This document shows, piece after piece, positions 8,381-16,048 of a stretch of 16,096 bases of DNA (its first letter is position 1; every line of letters starts with the position of its first letter). The stretch lies in NCBI GenBank assembly GCA_946887045.1, contig CAMPKC010000076.1:1-16096 (forward strand). The letters are read 5' to 3'. The stretch is from an uncultured Sphingobacteriaceae bacterium. GTDB lineage: Bacteria > Bacteroidota > Bacteroidia > Sphingobacteriales > Sphingobacteriaceae. A program made the translations under genes and the position numbers. The notes beneath the pieces were generated by a model. It ran no database searches, was not told the DNA's origin, and saw only the letters and a program-made list of their open reading frames with translations.

Positions 8381-9124
8381 TTATCTTTTGGTGAAAAGAA
8401 AACAACCGCAACCGTAACCTTGCTTATCTGCCACTGATTCGGAAGCATTATTGATAAACTTTCCCTCGTCCGTTACTAACGCGAAGTCCTCAAGAATTAG
8501 ATCAGGAAATAATGATAGTACCATTTTGTAGGTATAAATTCGGTGTGCATTATATTGAATGCGGGCTTCTGCTCCCACTGGTGTCACAAAATAAAGATGT
8601 CCACCGGGTTTTAAAACTCGTGTGAGTTCCGCAATTGCCTTAATGTCACCTTTGGCATCTATAGGGTCGCCATACCGTTGAAGACCAATATGTTCAACTA
8701 CATGCATACAAGATAAAGAAGAAACGGAGTTGTCTGTAAATGGCAATGCCATCAGGTCGCCAAATTTAGACTCCAGATTGGAAAGCGTAAAATCTACAGG
8801 CCGATAATCATAAAATTTAACAGGAATAAAGGAAGAAACTAAAGTAACGAACCGGATATCAGAAGAAATATCAATATGAACCTCGGGCTTCTTTCCAGCC
8901 AGAATTCTAGCAGCCCAGGCAGTATGATAAACATAATGAGCATCAAAGTCAGTAGTACTTCCAGACTCTCCAAAAATAGCATAATGATCCTCCCATCGGC
9001 ACAAAAAACGACCATTATCGGATAGTAATTCTTTCTTTTTAAGAAATTCCTTTTTAAAATCAGCCTTAACTTTTGTATGACTCGAGAACTTTGTCACAAT
9101 ACTTTTTAATACCTGTTTCACCAT
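8381..9124 (-). CDS. DUF268-family, methyltransferase-like protein
   Basis: A 247-residue protein matching the DUF268 family by its conserved blocks: FLCRWEDHYAIFGE (40-53), DAHYVYHTAWAARIL (61-75), HIDISSD (83-89), FIPVKFYDYRP (99-109), SCMHVVEHIGLQRYGDP (138-154), LKPGGHLYFVTPVG (171-184), NAHRIYTY (192-199) and the terminal GYGCGCFLF (236-244). The order strand-DISS, FYDYR, LPF, VEHIGL and LKPGG follows class I SAM-dependent methyltransferases, but the usual glycine-rich D/E-x-G-x-G-x-G loop is replaced by HIDISSDIRF. SAM use and methylation of a sugar hydroxyl or amine are therefore inference. The start ATG follows the flippase stop by 4 bp. DUF268 proteins recur in polysaccharide clusters, which fits a role in modifying the glycan. 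Confidence 0.8.
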   Translation of the reverse strand: MVKQVLKSIVTKFSSHTKVKADFKKEFLKKKELLSDNGRFLCRWEDHYAIFGESGSTTDFDAHYVYHTAWAARILAGKKPEVHIDISSDIRFVTLVSSFIPVKFYDYRPVDFTLSNLESKFGDLMALPFTDNSVSSLSCMHVVEHIGLQRYGDPIDAKGDIKAIAELTRVLKPGGHLYFVTPVGAEARIQYNAHRIYTYKMVLSLFPDLILEDFALVTDEGKFINNASESVADKQGYGCGCFLFTKR

Positions 9125-9128
9125 TATA

Positions 9129-10610
9129 TTATTTTTTAAAAAACCTCATTTTTAAATACCCTACAACCTCCATATACTTTTCGAGCTGCATCAATGAAAA
9201 AACACAGGACAGGGCAACCACTATTCCTCCAATCGAATATCCCCAAATACCTCCCATTAGTAAGCTTGATGATAATACAAGCAGACATGCCCCAACATAT
9301 ATTAAAAAGACTTTCAAAAACTGCTGCGTGAATGAGAAAGAATATAGCTTATGAAACCTAAGACCGATAAAAAGAATATAAATTAGCTGGGAAAGGAAGA
9401 AGGCGATACCCATTCCAATTAAGCCATAGAACATATATCCTGCTATATAAAATATCAGCGCCAAAATATTATTAAAAAAACTCCCATAAAGGAAAAAGCT
9501 CTTTTTATCGCCTTTTGCAAGAGCAATGAAACCCAATACAACCATGGGCGCAGTGAATAAAGATCCGAAAGCCAGCCAGCGAACAACATCGGTTATCACA
9601 TAAAAGTCGGGCGATAAAAGAGCCCTAATAAAAAGAGGGGAGAATACAATTAAACAAATTAATATAGGAGAAGAAATCAAAATAGTAATTATAGCCTGTT
9701 GGTTAACAATCTCCTTGATCTTCAGGTTATCATCACTCACTGCCGCCAGCCTGGGAAAATAATCAATAGTCATGGCAGTAAACACCAGACCGATGCTCTG
9801 ATTAGTGATTGATGTCGCCGCTTGATAAAGCCCAACATCTTCAATTCCACCCTTGCTTCTTACATAAGTATTAATTACATAAATTACCGCGCTGCCCAAT
9901 GCTTGAGCGGCTACCATGACAATTCCGAGCTTTGCCATTTCTCCGCCTTTTGACAAAGTATCCGCCCGGCTAACAGTGACAGGCAAGGTTTTGACTTTAT
10001 TAGCAAAATAGGCACTGATAAGATACACTGTAAGGGATCCAATGATCAGAGAAGGCACAATCCCTTTCGTTCCGAAAAAATAATAGAGAGGGACAGATGT
10101 CAGCAAACCCACACAAGACCCGACAACCGTGGATTTAGCCGTATTCTTCATACTTCTTGTCCCTTCGAGTAAAGCGGTATTTCCATTGCTCAGGGTATTG
10201 AATACGATCATTAGCGACAGGAATACGAAGCTCCAGGAATAATCCTTATTACCGAAAGTATATTGGCTAAGAAATGAAGAAAAGGCAATCATAACGAATG
10301 CACCCAGTATACAGCTAATCCATAGCCATCGTTTAAAGATAAAAAGTGTATAGCTGATCTCTTTAATATCACCAGTAGCGCTTGATTTTGAGATATCCCT
10401 TATAGCACTATAATTTAATCCTAAGCCTGAAACCGAATTAATCAACGTGATAGTTGTCATAAAAAGACTTGAGATTCCCATACCTACAGGCCCCAGAAAA
10501 ATAGCAACAAATTTAGCTCTTATAATATAAGTCAATATATTTATGACCTGCACGCCCCCAAATAAGCTTGTGGCCTTAAAAATCTGACGATACTTCGATT
10601 GGGTTGACAT
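9129..10610 (-). CDS. wzx: Wzx-type polysaccharide flippase
   Basis: A 493-residue inner-membrane protein predicted to flip the lipid-linked repeat unit from the cytoplasmic to the periplasmic face. I count about 14 hydrophobic segments, for example residues 13-30, 35-60, 96-115, 127-145, 162-180, 184-202, 228-248, 303-325, 342-364, 374-393, 396-416, 431-451 and 456-473. This is as expected for the MATE/MVF-superfamily Polysacc_synt group. The N-terminal SLFGGVQVINILTYIIRAKF with FLGPVGMGI resembles the WzxE-like branch of O-antigen translocases. An upstream in-frame TTG at 10665-10667 would add 19 residues. I chose the ATG at 10608-10610 because MSTQSKYRQIFKATS gives the usual short cytoplasmic lead. 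The gap to the upstream acetyltransferase gene is then 73 bp. Confidence 0.9.
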   Translation of the reverse strand: MSTQSKYRQIFKATSLFGGVQVINILTYIIRAKFVAIFLGPVGMGISSLFMTTITLINSVSGLGLNYSAIRDISKSSATGDIKEISYTLFIFKRWLWISCILGAFVMIAFSSFLSQYTFGNKDYSWSFVFLSLMIVFNTLSNGNTALLEGTRSMKNTAKSTVVGSCVGLLTSVPLYYFFGTKGIVPSLIIGSLTVYLISAYFANKVKTLPVTVSRADTLSKGGEMAKLGIVMVAAQALGSAVIYVINTYVRSKGGIEDVGLYQAATSITNQSIGLVFTAMTIDYFPRLAAVSDDNLKIKEIVNQQAIITILISSPILICLIVFSPLFIRALLSPDFYVITDVVRWLAFGSLFTAPMVVLGFIALAKGDKKSFFLYGSFFNNILALIFYIAGYMFYGLIGMGIAFFLSQLIYILFIGLRFHKLYSFSFTQQFLKVFLIYVGACLLVLSSSLLMGGIWGYSIGGIVVALSCVFSLMQLEKYMEVVGYLKMRFFKK

Positions 10611-10683
10611 TACTTGGATATCATTTAGAGAAATTAACTTCAACAGCAAATAAGTAAATAAATACAAGCATTGTCTTATTTAC

Positions 10684-11142
10684 TTAAGCTATTCTTTTTA
10701 CAAATTTCGCTGGATTTCCAACCCATAATTCATTCGCAGGTATATTTTTAGTTACCACGCTACCAGCTCCAATCATAGCATTTTCACCTATTATCACCCC
10801 CCCAAGAATAATTGCTCCGGCACCAACACTCGCTTTATCTTTTATAAGAATTTTTTGAAACTCAGTCGGATATTGTTTAGATCTGGGATACTTATCGTTT
10901 GTGAAAGTAACATTGGGTCCTACAAAAACATCATTTCCAATTTCAATTCCATCCCAGAGACTTACCCCGCTTTTTATAGTTACATTATTCCCTATAATTA
11001 CTTCATTTTCAATAAATACGTTGAAGTTTATATTGCAATTACTTCCAATCACCGCCTTCTCTAGAATCACACAATATTGCCAAATAACTGTATCAGTACC
11101 GATACGGGTTGCCTGTACATCTGCTGTGGGATGTATTTTCAT
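10684..11142 (-). CDS. Left-handed beta-helix sugar N-acetyltransferase (probable FdtC/WxcM-N type)
   Basis: A 152-residue hexapeptide-repeat transferase, probably acetylating the C3 amino group of the dTDP-3-amino-3,6-dideoxyhexose with acetyl-CoA. It begins [21 protein letters not shown], a start shared with WbpD/WlbB/WxcM-type enzymes. It continues through regular hexapeptide coils ([39 protein letters not shown]). The F-T-N-D-x-Y-P-R block at 80-87 is characteristic of nucleotide-sugar N-acetyltransferases in this branch. The coenzyme A side ends [25 protein letters not shown]. Its ATG overlaps the stop of the ketoisomerase gene (ATGA), so it is translationally coupled to it. In WxcM-like bifunctional proteins this domain is fused upstream of the ketoisomerase; here the genes are separate and in the opposite order. 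Confidence 0.82.
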   Translation of the reverse strand: MKIHPTADVQATRIGTDTVIWQYCVILEKAVIGSNCNINFNVFIENEVIIGNNVTIKSGVSLWDGIEIGNDVFVGPNVTFTNDKYPRSKQYPTEFQKILIKDKASVGAGAIILGGVIIGENAMIGAGSVVTKNIPANELWVGNPAKFVKRIA

Positions 11143-11546
11143 TGTTTTAATAATAAGAATTCATTGTAGTCCCGAATATAATCGTCTTCATTATAAAGAT
11201 TTGATGCTAAAACGAGTAGGACCGCTCCAGAGGAAAAATTCACCAATTCACGCCAAATACCCTCAGTTACATATAATCCAAAGTTTGGTCTATTAAGATT
11301 AACAGTTTTTTTGTTTCTGCCGTCATCTAAAACAACATCGAAACTTCCACTTGCAGCAATTATAAGTTGGTTTAATTCTTTATGAGCATGCCCTCCTCTT
11401 GCTTCCCCACTGGGTACATCGTATAAGTAATAAACTCGCTTTATACTAAACGGAATATCAAGGTTGCAACCAACTGGAGTTATGTTACCAGCCCGATTAT
11501 GCACTTTTGATAATTCTATTACATTGCAGTTATAAATCGAATTCAT
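11139..11546 (-). CDS. fdtA: FdtA/QdtA-type dTDP-sugar 3,4-ketoisomerase (cupin), second copy
   Basis: A 135-residue single-domain cupin. Family members convert dTDP-4-keto-6-deoxyglucose into a dTDP-3-keto-6-deoxyhexose, the substrate of the FdtB-type aminotransferase also present here. Diagnostic motifs are [23 protein letters not shown] (39-61), with both histidines (H53 and H55) of the active-site GGHxH block present. Others are [12 protein letters not shown] (65-76), [21 protein letters not shown] (89-109) and the C-terminal [13 protein letters not shown] (119-131). The product could be the galacto (Fuc3N branch) or gluco (Qui3N branch) isomer; I cannot decide from sequence. Its ATG overlaps the stop of the first copy by 4 bp, and its own stop overlaps the acetyltransferase start by 4 bp. 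Confidence 0.87.
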   Translation of the reverse strand: MNSIYNCNVIELSKVHNRAGNITPVGCNLDIPFSIKRVYYLYDVPSGEARGGHAHKELNQLIIAASGSFDVVLDDGRNKKTVNLNRPNFGLYVTEGIWRELVNFSSGAVLLVLASNLYNEDDYIRDYNEFLLLKQ

Positions 11547-11935
11547 TTCTCTTTAAATAAATTGAAATCTCTAATATAATCTTCTTCATTAAAAGGAGTA
11601 GATGCCGCGATGAATGCTAAAGCATTGGTTGAAAAATTTTGCATATGTCTCCAGATGCCATTTGGAACATATAATCCATAATATGATCTATTTAATGAAA
11701 AGGTTTTTACATTAAAACCATCATTTAAAACTACATCAAAACTTCCACTTAAAGCAATGATCAGCTCCTGATTGGTTTTATAACTATGCCCCCCCCTTTC
11801 CTCGCCGCCGGGGACGTCATAAATCCAATAGGTCCTTTCGATTTTAAATGGTATATGGGCACCTTCCTCAAAAAAAGAAAGGTTTCCCCGTTGATCCAGA
11901 ATTTTCGGAAGGTCAATAATTCTTACTGCATCCAT
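11543..11935 (-). CDS. FdtA/QdtA-family cupin protein, first copy (altered histidine motif)
   Basis: A 130-residue cupin clearly related to the adjacent ketoisomerase: TYWIYDVPGGEERGGHSYKTNQE (35-57), [13 protein letters not shown] (61-73), YGLYVPNGIWRHMQNFST (86-103) and NEEDYIRDFNLF (116-127). In the active-site block the second histidine of GGHxH is a tyrosine (GGHSY, residues 48-52), and the residue after W-R is His97 instead of Glu. It may be a ketoisomerase with different stereochemistry, an enzyme on another nucleotide sugar, or a non-catalytic partner. The two copies share roughly half of their residues by eye, so the duplication is old rather than recent. The start lies 8 bp after the Wzz-like gene stops, and the stop overlaps the second copy by 4 bp. 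Confidence 0.85.
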   Translation of the reverse strand: MDAVRIIDLPKILDQRGNLSFFEEGAHIPFKIERTYWIYDVPGGEERGGHSYKTNQELIIALSGSFDVVLNDGFNVKTFSLNRSYYGLYVPNGIWRHMQNFSTNALAFIAASTPFNEEDYIRDFNLFKEK

Positions 11936-11943
11936 TTATAAGT

Positions 11944-13017
11944 TTATTTCATCACTTCTCTTAAAAGCTTAATTGCCAATAAAATCATTACAATTAAACC
12001 AGACAGTAAAACGGCACCAATTATTATTCCTTTCGCCTTACTTAACGAATCTACATTTAAAGGGTATACTGGTTGATCTATTAATTGAATGAGTGGCGTT
12101 TCCTGGCGTAAAGCCATTTTAGACATTTCCAGATTTTTAACTAATTCACCCAATATCTCTTTATTTGTTTGCGCGGAATATTGAGCGCTCTGCATAGGGG
12201 CAATCCGCTGCGTCTGCCTTGTGGGATTTAAATTAGGTGTTGCATCAGCAACTGCTGCCGCGGTGTAAATTGCACCATTCATCACTCTTCGAACGGAGTC
12301 TGTCTTTTGCTGTAAGATTGAAACGTTTTCTAACGATTTTTTAGTTTTCGTTTGAATATAGAAGTCGTTAACATTCTTAACGATCTGATCGTTAAAAGCT
12401 TTAGCAAATATTTCATTCTCGGAGCTTACCGCAACTTTTATTATGCTTAACTTTTTATCCGGCTTCCCTACATTTAAATAATTAGATTTTATATCTCCCA
12501 CTACCGAAGCGAGAACACTGTTTTGGGCACGGGTAAAGGCTTTCTCTGTATTAAACCGAATATCAGCTAATTCAGGATTTCCTGCCCATTTTTTTCTGAT
12601 ACCGTTAAAATCCAAATAAAAATCAATTAATAATTGCCTCTTGCCATCGTATTCAATCTCACTCAATAATGTATTTTCAATCATTGACCGCGACTTATAT
12701 AATTCCATGATGTTATCTCCCTGAAAAATACCACCGCCACCTGCTCCAAGATCCAGGCCCACCATAGAAGCCAACCCTGCGTATTGTCCTAATCCTCCCC
12801 CGCCTGCTTCTTCTAAAACAAATGTACATTCCGCTGTATATATTGGCTTTTCTAGTTCAGCATACACGAATCCGCCAACACCACCCAAAATGCCTGCCGC
12901 AAGAATTATCAGCCACTTTGATAAAACATAAGTACACAAATCTTTTAGCTTAAGAATGAGTTCTTTTAATGAGATCTCCGCCTCTTGCACCGCTATATTG
13001 TGTTTTTCTGTTTCCAA
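11944..13017 (-). CDS. Wzz-type chain-length determinant / polysaccharide co-polymerase
   Basis: A 357-residue inner-membrane protein with the Wzz topology: a short cytoplasmic N-terminus, TM1 at about 35-53 (KWLIILAAGILGGVGGFVYA), a large periplasmic domain and TM2 at about 330-349 (IIIGAVLLSGLIVMILLAIK). TM2 is preceded by the proline-containing segment IDQPVYPLNVDSLSKAKG typical of the family. Residues 72-97 form a glycine-rich insertion (AGGGGLGQYAGLASMVGL, then GAGGGG). The cytoplasmic BY-kinase domain of Wzc-type proteins is absent, so this is a stand-alone Wzz. It presumably controls polymer length and contacts the SLBB export protein encoded 39 bp upstream. There is no suitable upstream ATG: the frame starts at TTG (13015-13017), with a GTG nine codons later as the main alternative. 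Confidence 0.88.
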   Translation of the reverse strand: METEKHNIAVQEAEISLKELILKLKDLCTYVLSKWLIILAAGILGGVGGFVYAELEKPIYTAECTFVLEEAGGGGLGQYAGLASMVGLDLGAGGGGIFQGDNIMELYKSRSMIENTLLSEIEYDGKRQLLIDFYLDFNGIRKKWAGNPELADIRFNTEKAFTRAQNSVLASVVGDIKSNYLNVGKPDKKLSIIKVAVSSENEIFAKAFNDQIVKNVNDFYIQTKTKKSLENVSILQQKTDSVRRVMNGAIYTAAAVADATPNLNPTRQTQRIAPMQSAQYSAQTNKEILGELVKNLEMSKMALRQETPLIQLIDQPVYPLNVDSLSKAKGIIIGAVLLSGLIVMILLAIKLLREVMK

Positions 13018-13056
13018 AATATTTTTTGTCTAAATATATTAATATGACTAATCTCC

Positions 13057-15564
13057 TTACTTGGCTAAATTCAATACCCCAAGTATTATTGCGCCTAACG
13101 ATGCTATGCCTGAAGTTAGCCCTACTATCTCAGAAGCAGATAACTTTTTTTGCTCGGCCTTTTTAGGCACAAATATCTCCGCCCCCGGCTTCACCATCGG
13201 ATAATTATTAAAAACAAAAAACTTCCTTGTACTTCTAACCGATCCATTCGCATAAATAACATACGATCTTTTCTTTAAGGAGTTGTCCGAAAAACCACCC
13301 GCGTCAGAAATATATTGCTTAAAGCCCTTTCCTGAATTAAAAATCGCCGTAGTAGGATATAACACCTCCCCGCTTACTTTTACTGTCTGAAGTTGTTTAG
13401 GAACCCGTAATACATCCCCCTCTTCTAAGATCAAATCAAGTTTTGATTTTGGTTTTTCAATGATCCGCTCCAAATCAATCCCAACATAATCATTTCGAAG
13501 AATCGTTTGCTGTTGAACAATATCTGTAGAATCCTTCACCGTCTCCTGTAATCGCTGTAATCTCACCAACTTCTTCTGATCCTGTTCTTCTGTATTAATC
13601 TTATTTTTTCCTGAGCCTTTTTCACTGGCATCCGAGCGGATTAAAGAAGCCCCGGACAAATAAGCCAGATCCGTTAATCCACCAACCCGTTTGATCAAAT
13701 CGGAAATCCGCTCATCTTTACGGCTTATAGTATAAGTCCCTGGATACAATACTTCTCCCTCCACCCGTACCTGACGCTGCACTTCATAACCGGCGGCATT
13801 CCGAACAGAAACAATATCAAATGGTTGAAGAATGAATTTAGGCCCCTGAATCTGCAGGTTCTGATCTACATCTACCTGGTATACCTGGGCAATACGTGAA
13901 TTGGCCGCTCCAGCCTCACTGTCTTTCACCCGGCGGGAAATTTCTATACGTTTGGCTGAAGCGCCTTCTCTGAAGCCACCAGCTAAAACAACCAGGTCCT
14001 CCAGGCTCATATTCTCCGCATAGTCTAACGTCCCTGGGTTGCGAACTTCTCCTTCAATGCTTATTTTATATTCTTCACGTAAATCAAAAATAGAGGATAT
14101 GGTGACCTGATCTTCGCGTTGAAGAGTAATATCTGCTGTGGCACCATTCAAAATCCTTGCAAGATCGAAGGAAACCAATTCCGGTGTATTATCGGCTCTT
14201 AAACGGGTAAGATAACCTCGGGCTAAAAAAGCATCTTCGGTTACGCCTTCGGCTTTTTGGATCAACTGTCCGAGGGTTAATCCTTTTTCCAACTGGTACT
14301 GTCCCGGGCGGAATACTGCTCCGTTAATGCTCACCCTGTTCTCAAAACGATCAAGTATCGGCTCAGCGAAATATTTATCGCCGTTTTGAGGAACATAGCT
14401 TGTAAAAGCATTCGCTAATACATCGGTAATGCGTCGCTCTTTTGGAGTGTTTTGTATTACTTTGATTCTCGCCGTATAGGCTTCGTTGGTGAAACCACCT
14501 GCAAAAGCAATGACATCGTCCAAAGTCTCATTGTCTGTCGCTTCGAATATAGCTGGGCGTTTTACTTCACCGGAAAATTCTACCCGTTTTTTGTAAGTTG
14601 GGATCATGATGATATCCTGATCCTGTAAACGGATGTTGTTGCGCTGGAAGCCGCGTAAAAGGAATTCGTATACATCCAGCTTAGCGATTACGCGATTATT
14701 CCGAATGATCTGTATTTCACGAAAAGAGCCGTTTTCAGTAGGTCCGCCCGAAGCGTAGAGCGCATTGAATACACTGGATAGAGAAGACAAGGTATAAGTT
14801 CCTGGTCGGGTCACTTCACCCATTAGCGTTACTTTAATGCTGCGGATATTCCCTAATGTAATGTTTACCCGGGTATTTCCGCTGCGCATATTCGGATAAA
14901 CGCTGGCTAACCTTGAACGGATCCTCTGACTGGCCTGCTCGATGGTTTGGCCGCCAACGTTGACCACACCTATATATGGTATATTGATATTTCCTTCAGG
15001 CGAAACAGTTAACTTATAACTTGCTTCCGAATAGCCGTAAATATCAATATTCAATTCATCATCAGGGCCAAGTTGATAATTAAGAGGAGTGGCGAGGCGA
15101 AGATTGGGCTCGAAGCTGATTTTTGAATTCCTGAACAGCTCGGCGCCAAAGATCCTGGAAACAGTACCTGTCGCATTAACCTGTGTGGTATCGCTTTTGA
15201 AATTTAATTCGCGGGTACCCTGACCGGAACCAGCATCGGTAGTTTTATTGCCTGAACCAGTATTGGTGCTGGCAGAACCGCTTTGTTTAATCTTATTTAC
15301 ACGGGCACGCAGTTTCTGTACTTCGCCGGCACTCATGCCTCTTGCCTGGGCAACCTGCTCTAATTGAGACTCGCTTAATCCCTGCGCTTCAACCTGTTGA
15401 ATGAACTGTTTTATTTGAGCGTCGGATAACTGGTCGACATTGATGTTGCTGAAATTTTGTGTGCTTTGTGCTGCTATGGGTTGAATTGCACCCAGCAACA
15501 AGAATAATATAAGTAGCGTAACAGATTTTAGTAAATTCAATCTATTCGTGTTTTCAAATTTCAT
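13057..15564 (-). CDS. SLBB-domain polysaccharide export protein (Wza-like)
   Basis: An 835-residue periplasmic/outer-membrane export protein, probably the first gene of the operon. A type I signal peptide covers about residues 1-32 (LLKSVTLLILFLLLGAIQP core, A-A-Q cleavage region) with no lipobox cysteine. Residues 41-95 are helical and glutamine-rich (LSDAQIKQF, LSESQLEQV, MSAGEVQKL), then a Ser/Gly/Thr linker (96-118). The Poly_export domain spans about 160-240 (YQLGPDDELNIDIYGYSE). Six SLBB-type repeats follow, each opening with a G-E-V-x-x-P-G-T-Y-like turn near 249, 332, 414, 504, 603 and 731. A hydrophobic helix at 811-832 ends the protein and could serve like the C-terminal membrane helix of Wza. 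E. coli Wza is about 380 residues with fewer repeats, so this is the long form common in Bacteroidota. Confidence 0.92.
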   Translation of the reverse strand: MKFENTNRLNLLKSVTLLILFLLLGAIQPIAAQSTQNFSNINVDQLSDAQIKQFIQQVEAQGLSESQLEQVAQARGMSAGEVQKLRARVNKIKQSGSASTNTGSGNKTTDAGSGQGTRELNFKSDTTQVNATGTVSRIFGAELFRNSKISFEPNLRLATPLNYQLGPDDELNIDIYGYSEASYKLTVSPEGNINIPYIGVVNVGGQTIEQASQRIRSRLASVYPNMRSGNTRVNITLGNIRSIKVTLMGEVTRPGTYTLSSLSSVFNALYASGGPTENGSFREIQIIRNNRVIAKLDVYEFLLRGFQRNNIRLQDQDIIMIPTYKKRVEFSGEVKRPAIFEATDNETLDDVIAFAGGFTNEAYTARIKVIQNTPKERRITDVLANAFTSYVPQNGDKYFAEPILDRFENRVSINGAVFRPGQYQLEKGLTLGQLIQKAEGVTEDAFLARGYLTRLRADNTPELVSFDLARILNGATADITLQREDQVTISSIFDLREEYKISIEGEVRNPGTLDYAENMSLEDLVVLAGGFREGASAKRIEISRRVKDSEAGAANSRIAQVYQVDVDQNLQIQGPKFILQPFDIVSVRNAAGYEVQRQVRVEGEVLYPGTYTISRKDERISDLIKRVGGLTDLAYLSGASLIRSDASEKGSGKNKINTEEQDQKKLVRLQRLQETVKDSTDIVQQQTILRNDYVGIDLERIIEKPKSKLDLILEEGDVLRVPKQLQTVKVSGEVLYPTTAIFNSGKGFKQYISDAGGFSDNSLKKRSYVIYANGSVRSTRKFFVFNNYPMVKPGAEIFVPKKAEQKKLSASEIVGLTSGIASLGAIILGVLNLAK

Positions 15565-15589
15565 AAGAGCGCAACGTGTTTCATGGGCA

Positions 15590-15597
15590 CAAATTTA
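15590..15597 (-). promoter_or_regulatory. Candidate Bacteroidota promoter -7 box
   Basis: On the minus strand the bases read TAAATTTG, an exact fit to the TAnnTTTG -7 consensus of Bacteroidota housekeeping promoters. It lies about 25 bp upstream of the SLBB gene start, giving a short leader. A TTTTG on the minus strand at 15622-15626 could serve as the -33 element, but the spacing of 24 bp is longer than the usual 19-21 bp, so the assignment is tentative. It is the only such match I saw in the leader and would drive the whole operon. Confidence 0.4.
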
Positions 15598-15799
15598 AAG
15601 ATCCCTTTTCTTCTTTAAACTCAAAAGCCTGTCCGTTTTAGCGCATATTCATCCCGCATGTATCAGGATAATTACACTGCTTGCAGACAGCATCATTTTG
15701 TGCGAGGCAAAGATATAGATTTACGGGAATGTTAAAGGCCTTTTTTTAAAACATTTACAAAGCTTGTTTGTGAGAGCCTGCGGATGGGGCTTATATATG

Positions 15800-15820
15800 G
15801 CAAAGGCATAGCAAAGGCAT
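15800..15820. repeat. Short tandem direct repeat
   Basis: GCAAAGGCAT occurs at 15800-15809 and again at 15811-15820, an 11-bp period, followed by a looser echo (ATGGATAAAGCACGGATAGAG). Two copies one helical turn apart could be a protein-binding site upstream of the operon, but nothing else supports that, and it may be chance or slippage. Confidence 0.45.
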
Positions 15821-15881
15821 GGATAAAGCACGGATAGAGTATGAAATAGTTTATACCTGACCTGCAATCCGGGCAGCCTGC

Positions 15882-15962
15882 CTAAAGCACCATATTTCCC
15901 CTTCAATCGCGATAACCACCCCCTTTTATTCCCCCGCCAGCGGGGGATACGAGGTGCTTTAG
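15882..15962. repeat. MITE/REP-like palindromic element, copy 1 (complete)
   Basis: An 81-bp unit bounded by a perfect 10-bp inverted repeat: CTAAAGCACC at 15882-15891 and GGTGCTTTAG at 15953-15962. Inside lies a strong GC-rich hairpin, CCCCCGCCAGCGGGGG at 15931-15946 (7-bp stem, 2-base loop), preceded by CCACCCCC. Its reverse complement aligns with copy 2 at the right edge. The composition is far more GC-rich than the surrounding operon. There is no coding capacity; it is probably a non-autonomous mobile or REP-type intergenic repeat. Confidence 0.65.
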
Positions 15963-16048
15963 AATATTTGGCTGAAGAAAATCAGGTACGTTATCGGCTG
16001 AATGAAGACACATAGTTCTGAAGATAAACTTTCATTTTACGAAAATGC

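Noticed and set aside
10901..11296. 131-codon plus-strand open frame opposite the acetyltransferase and ketoisomerase
   Set aside because: It is antisense to two well-supported genes whose family motifs are intact; its translation has no recognisable motif.
15565..15720. Bacteroides-style UpxY/RfaH antitermination leader or JUMPstart/ops element
   Set aside because: No ops-like motif or UpxY gene is visible in the leader available here.
15734..15743. AAAGGCCTTT palindrome beside a T run as a terminator
   Set aside because: The palindrome has no loop and weak pairing; no gene is seen ending into it on either strand.
15721..15906. 61-codon minus-strand open frame in the leader
   Set aside because: No recognisable domain, atypical composition, overlaps the direct repeats and the palindromic element; likely chance.
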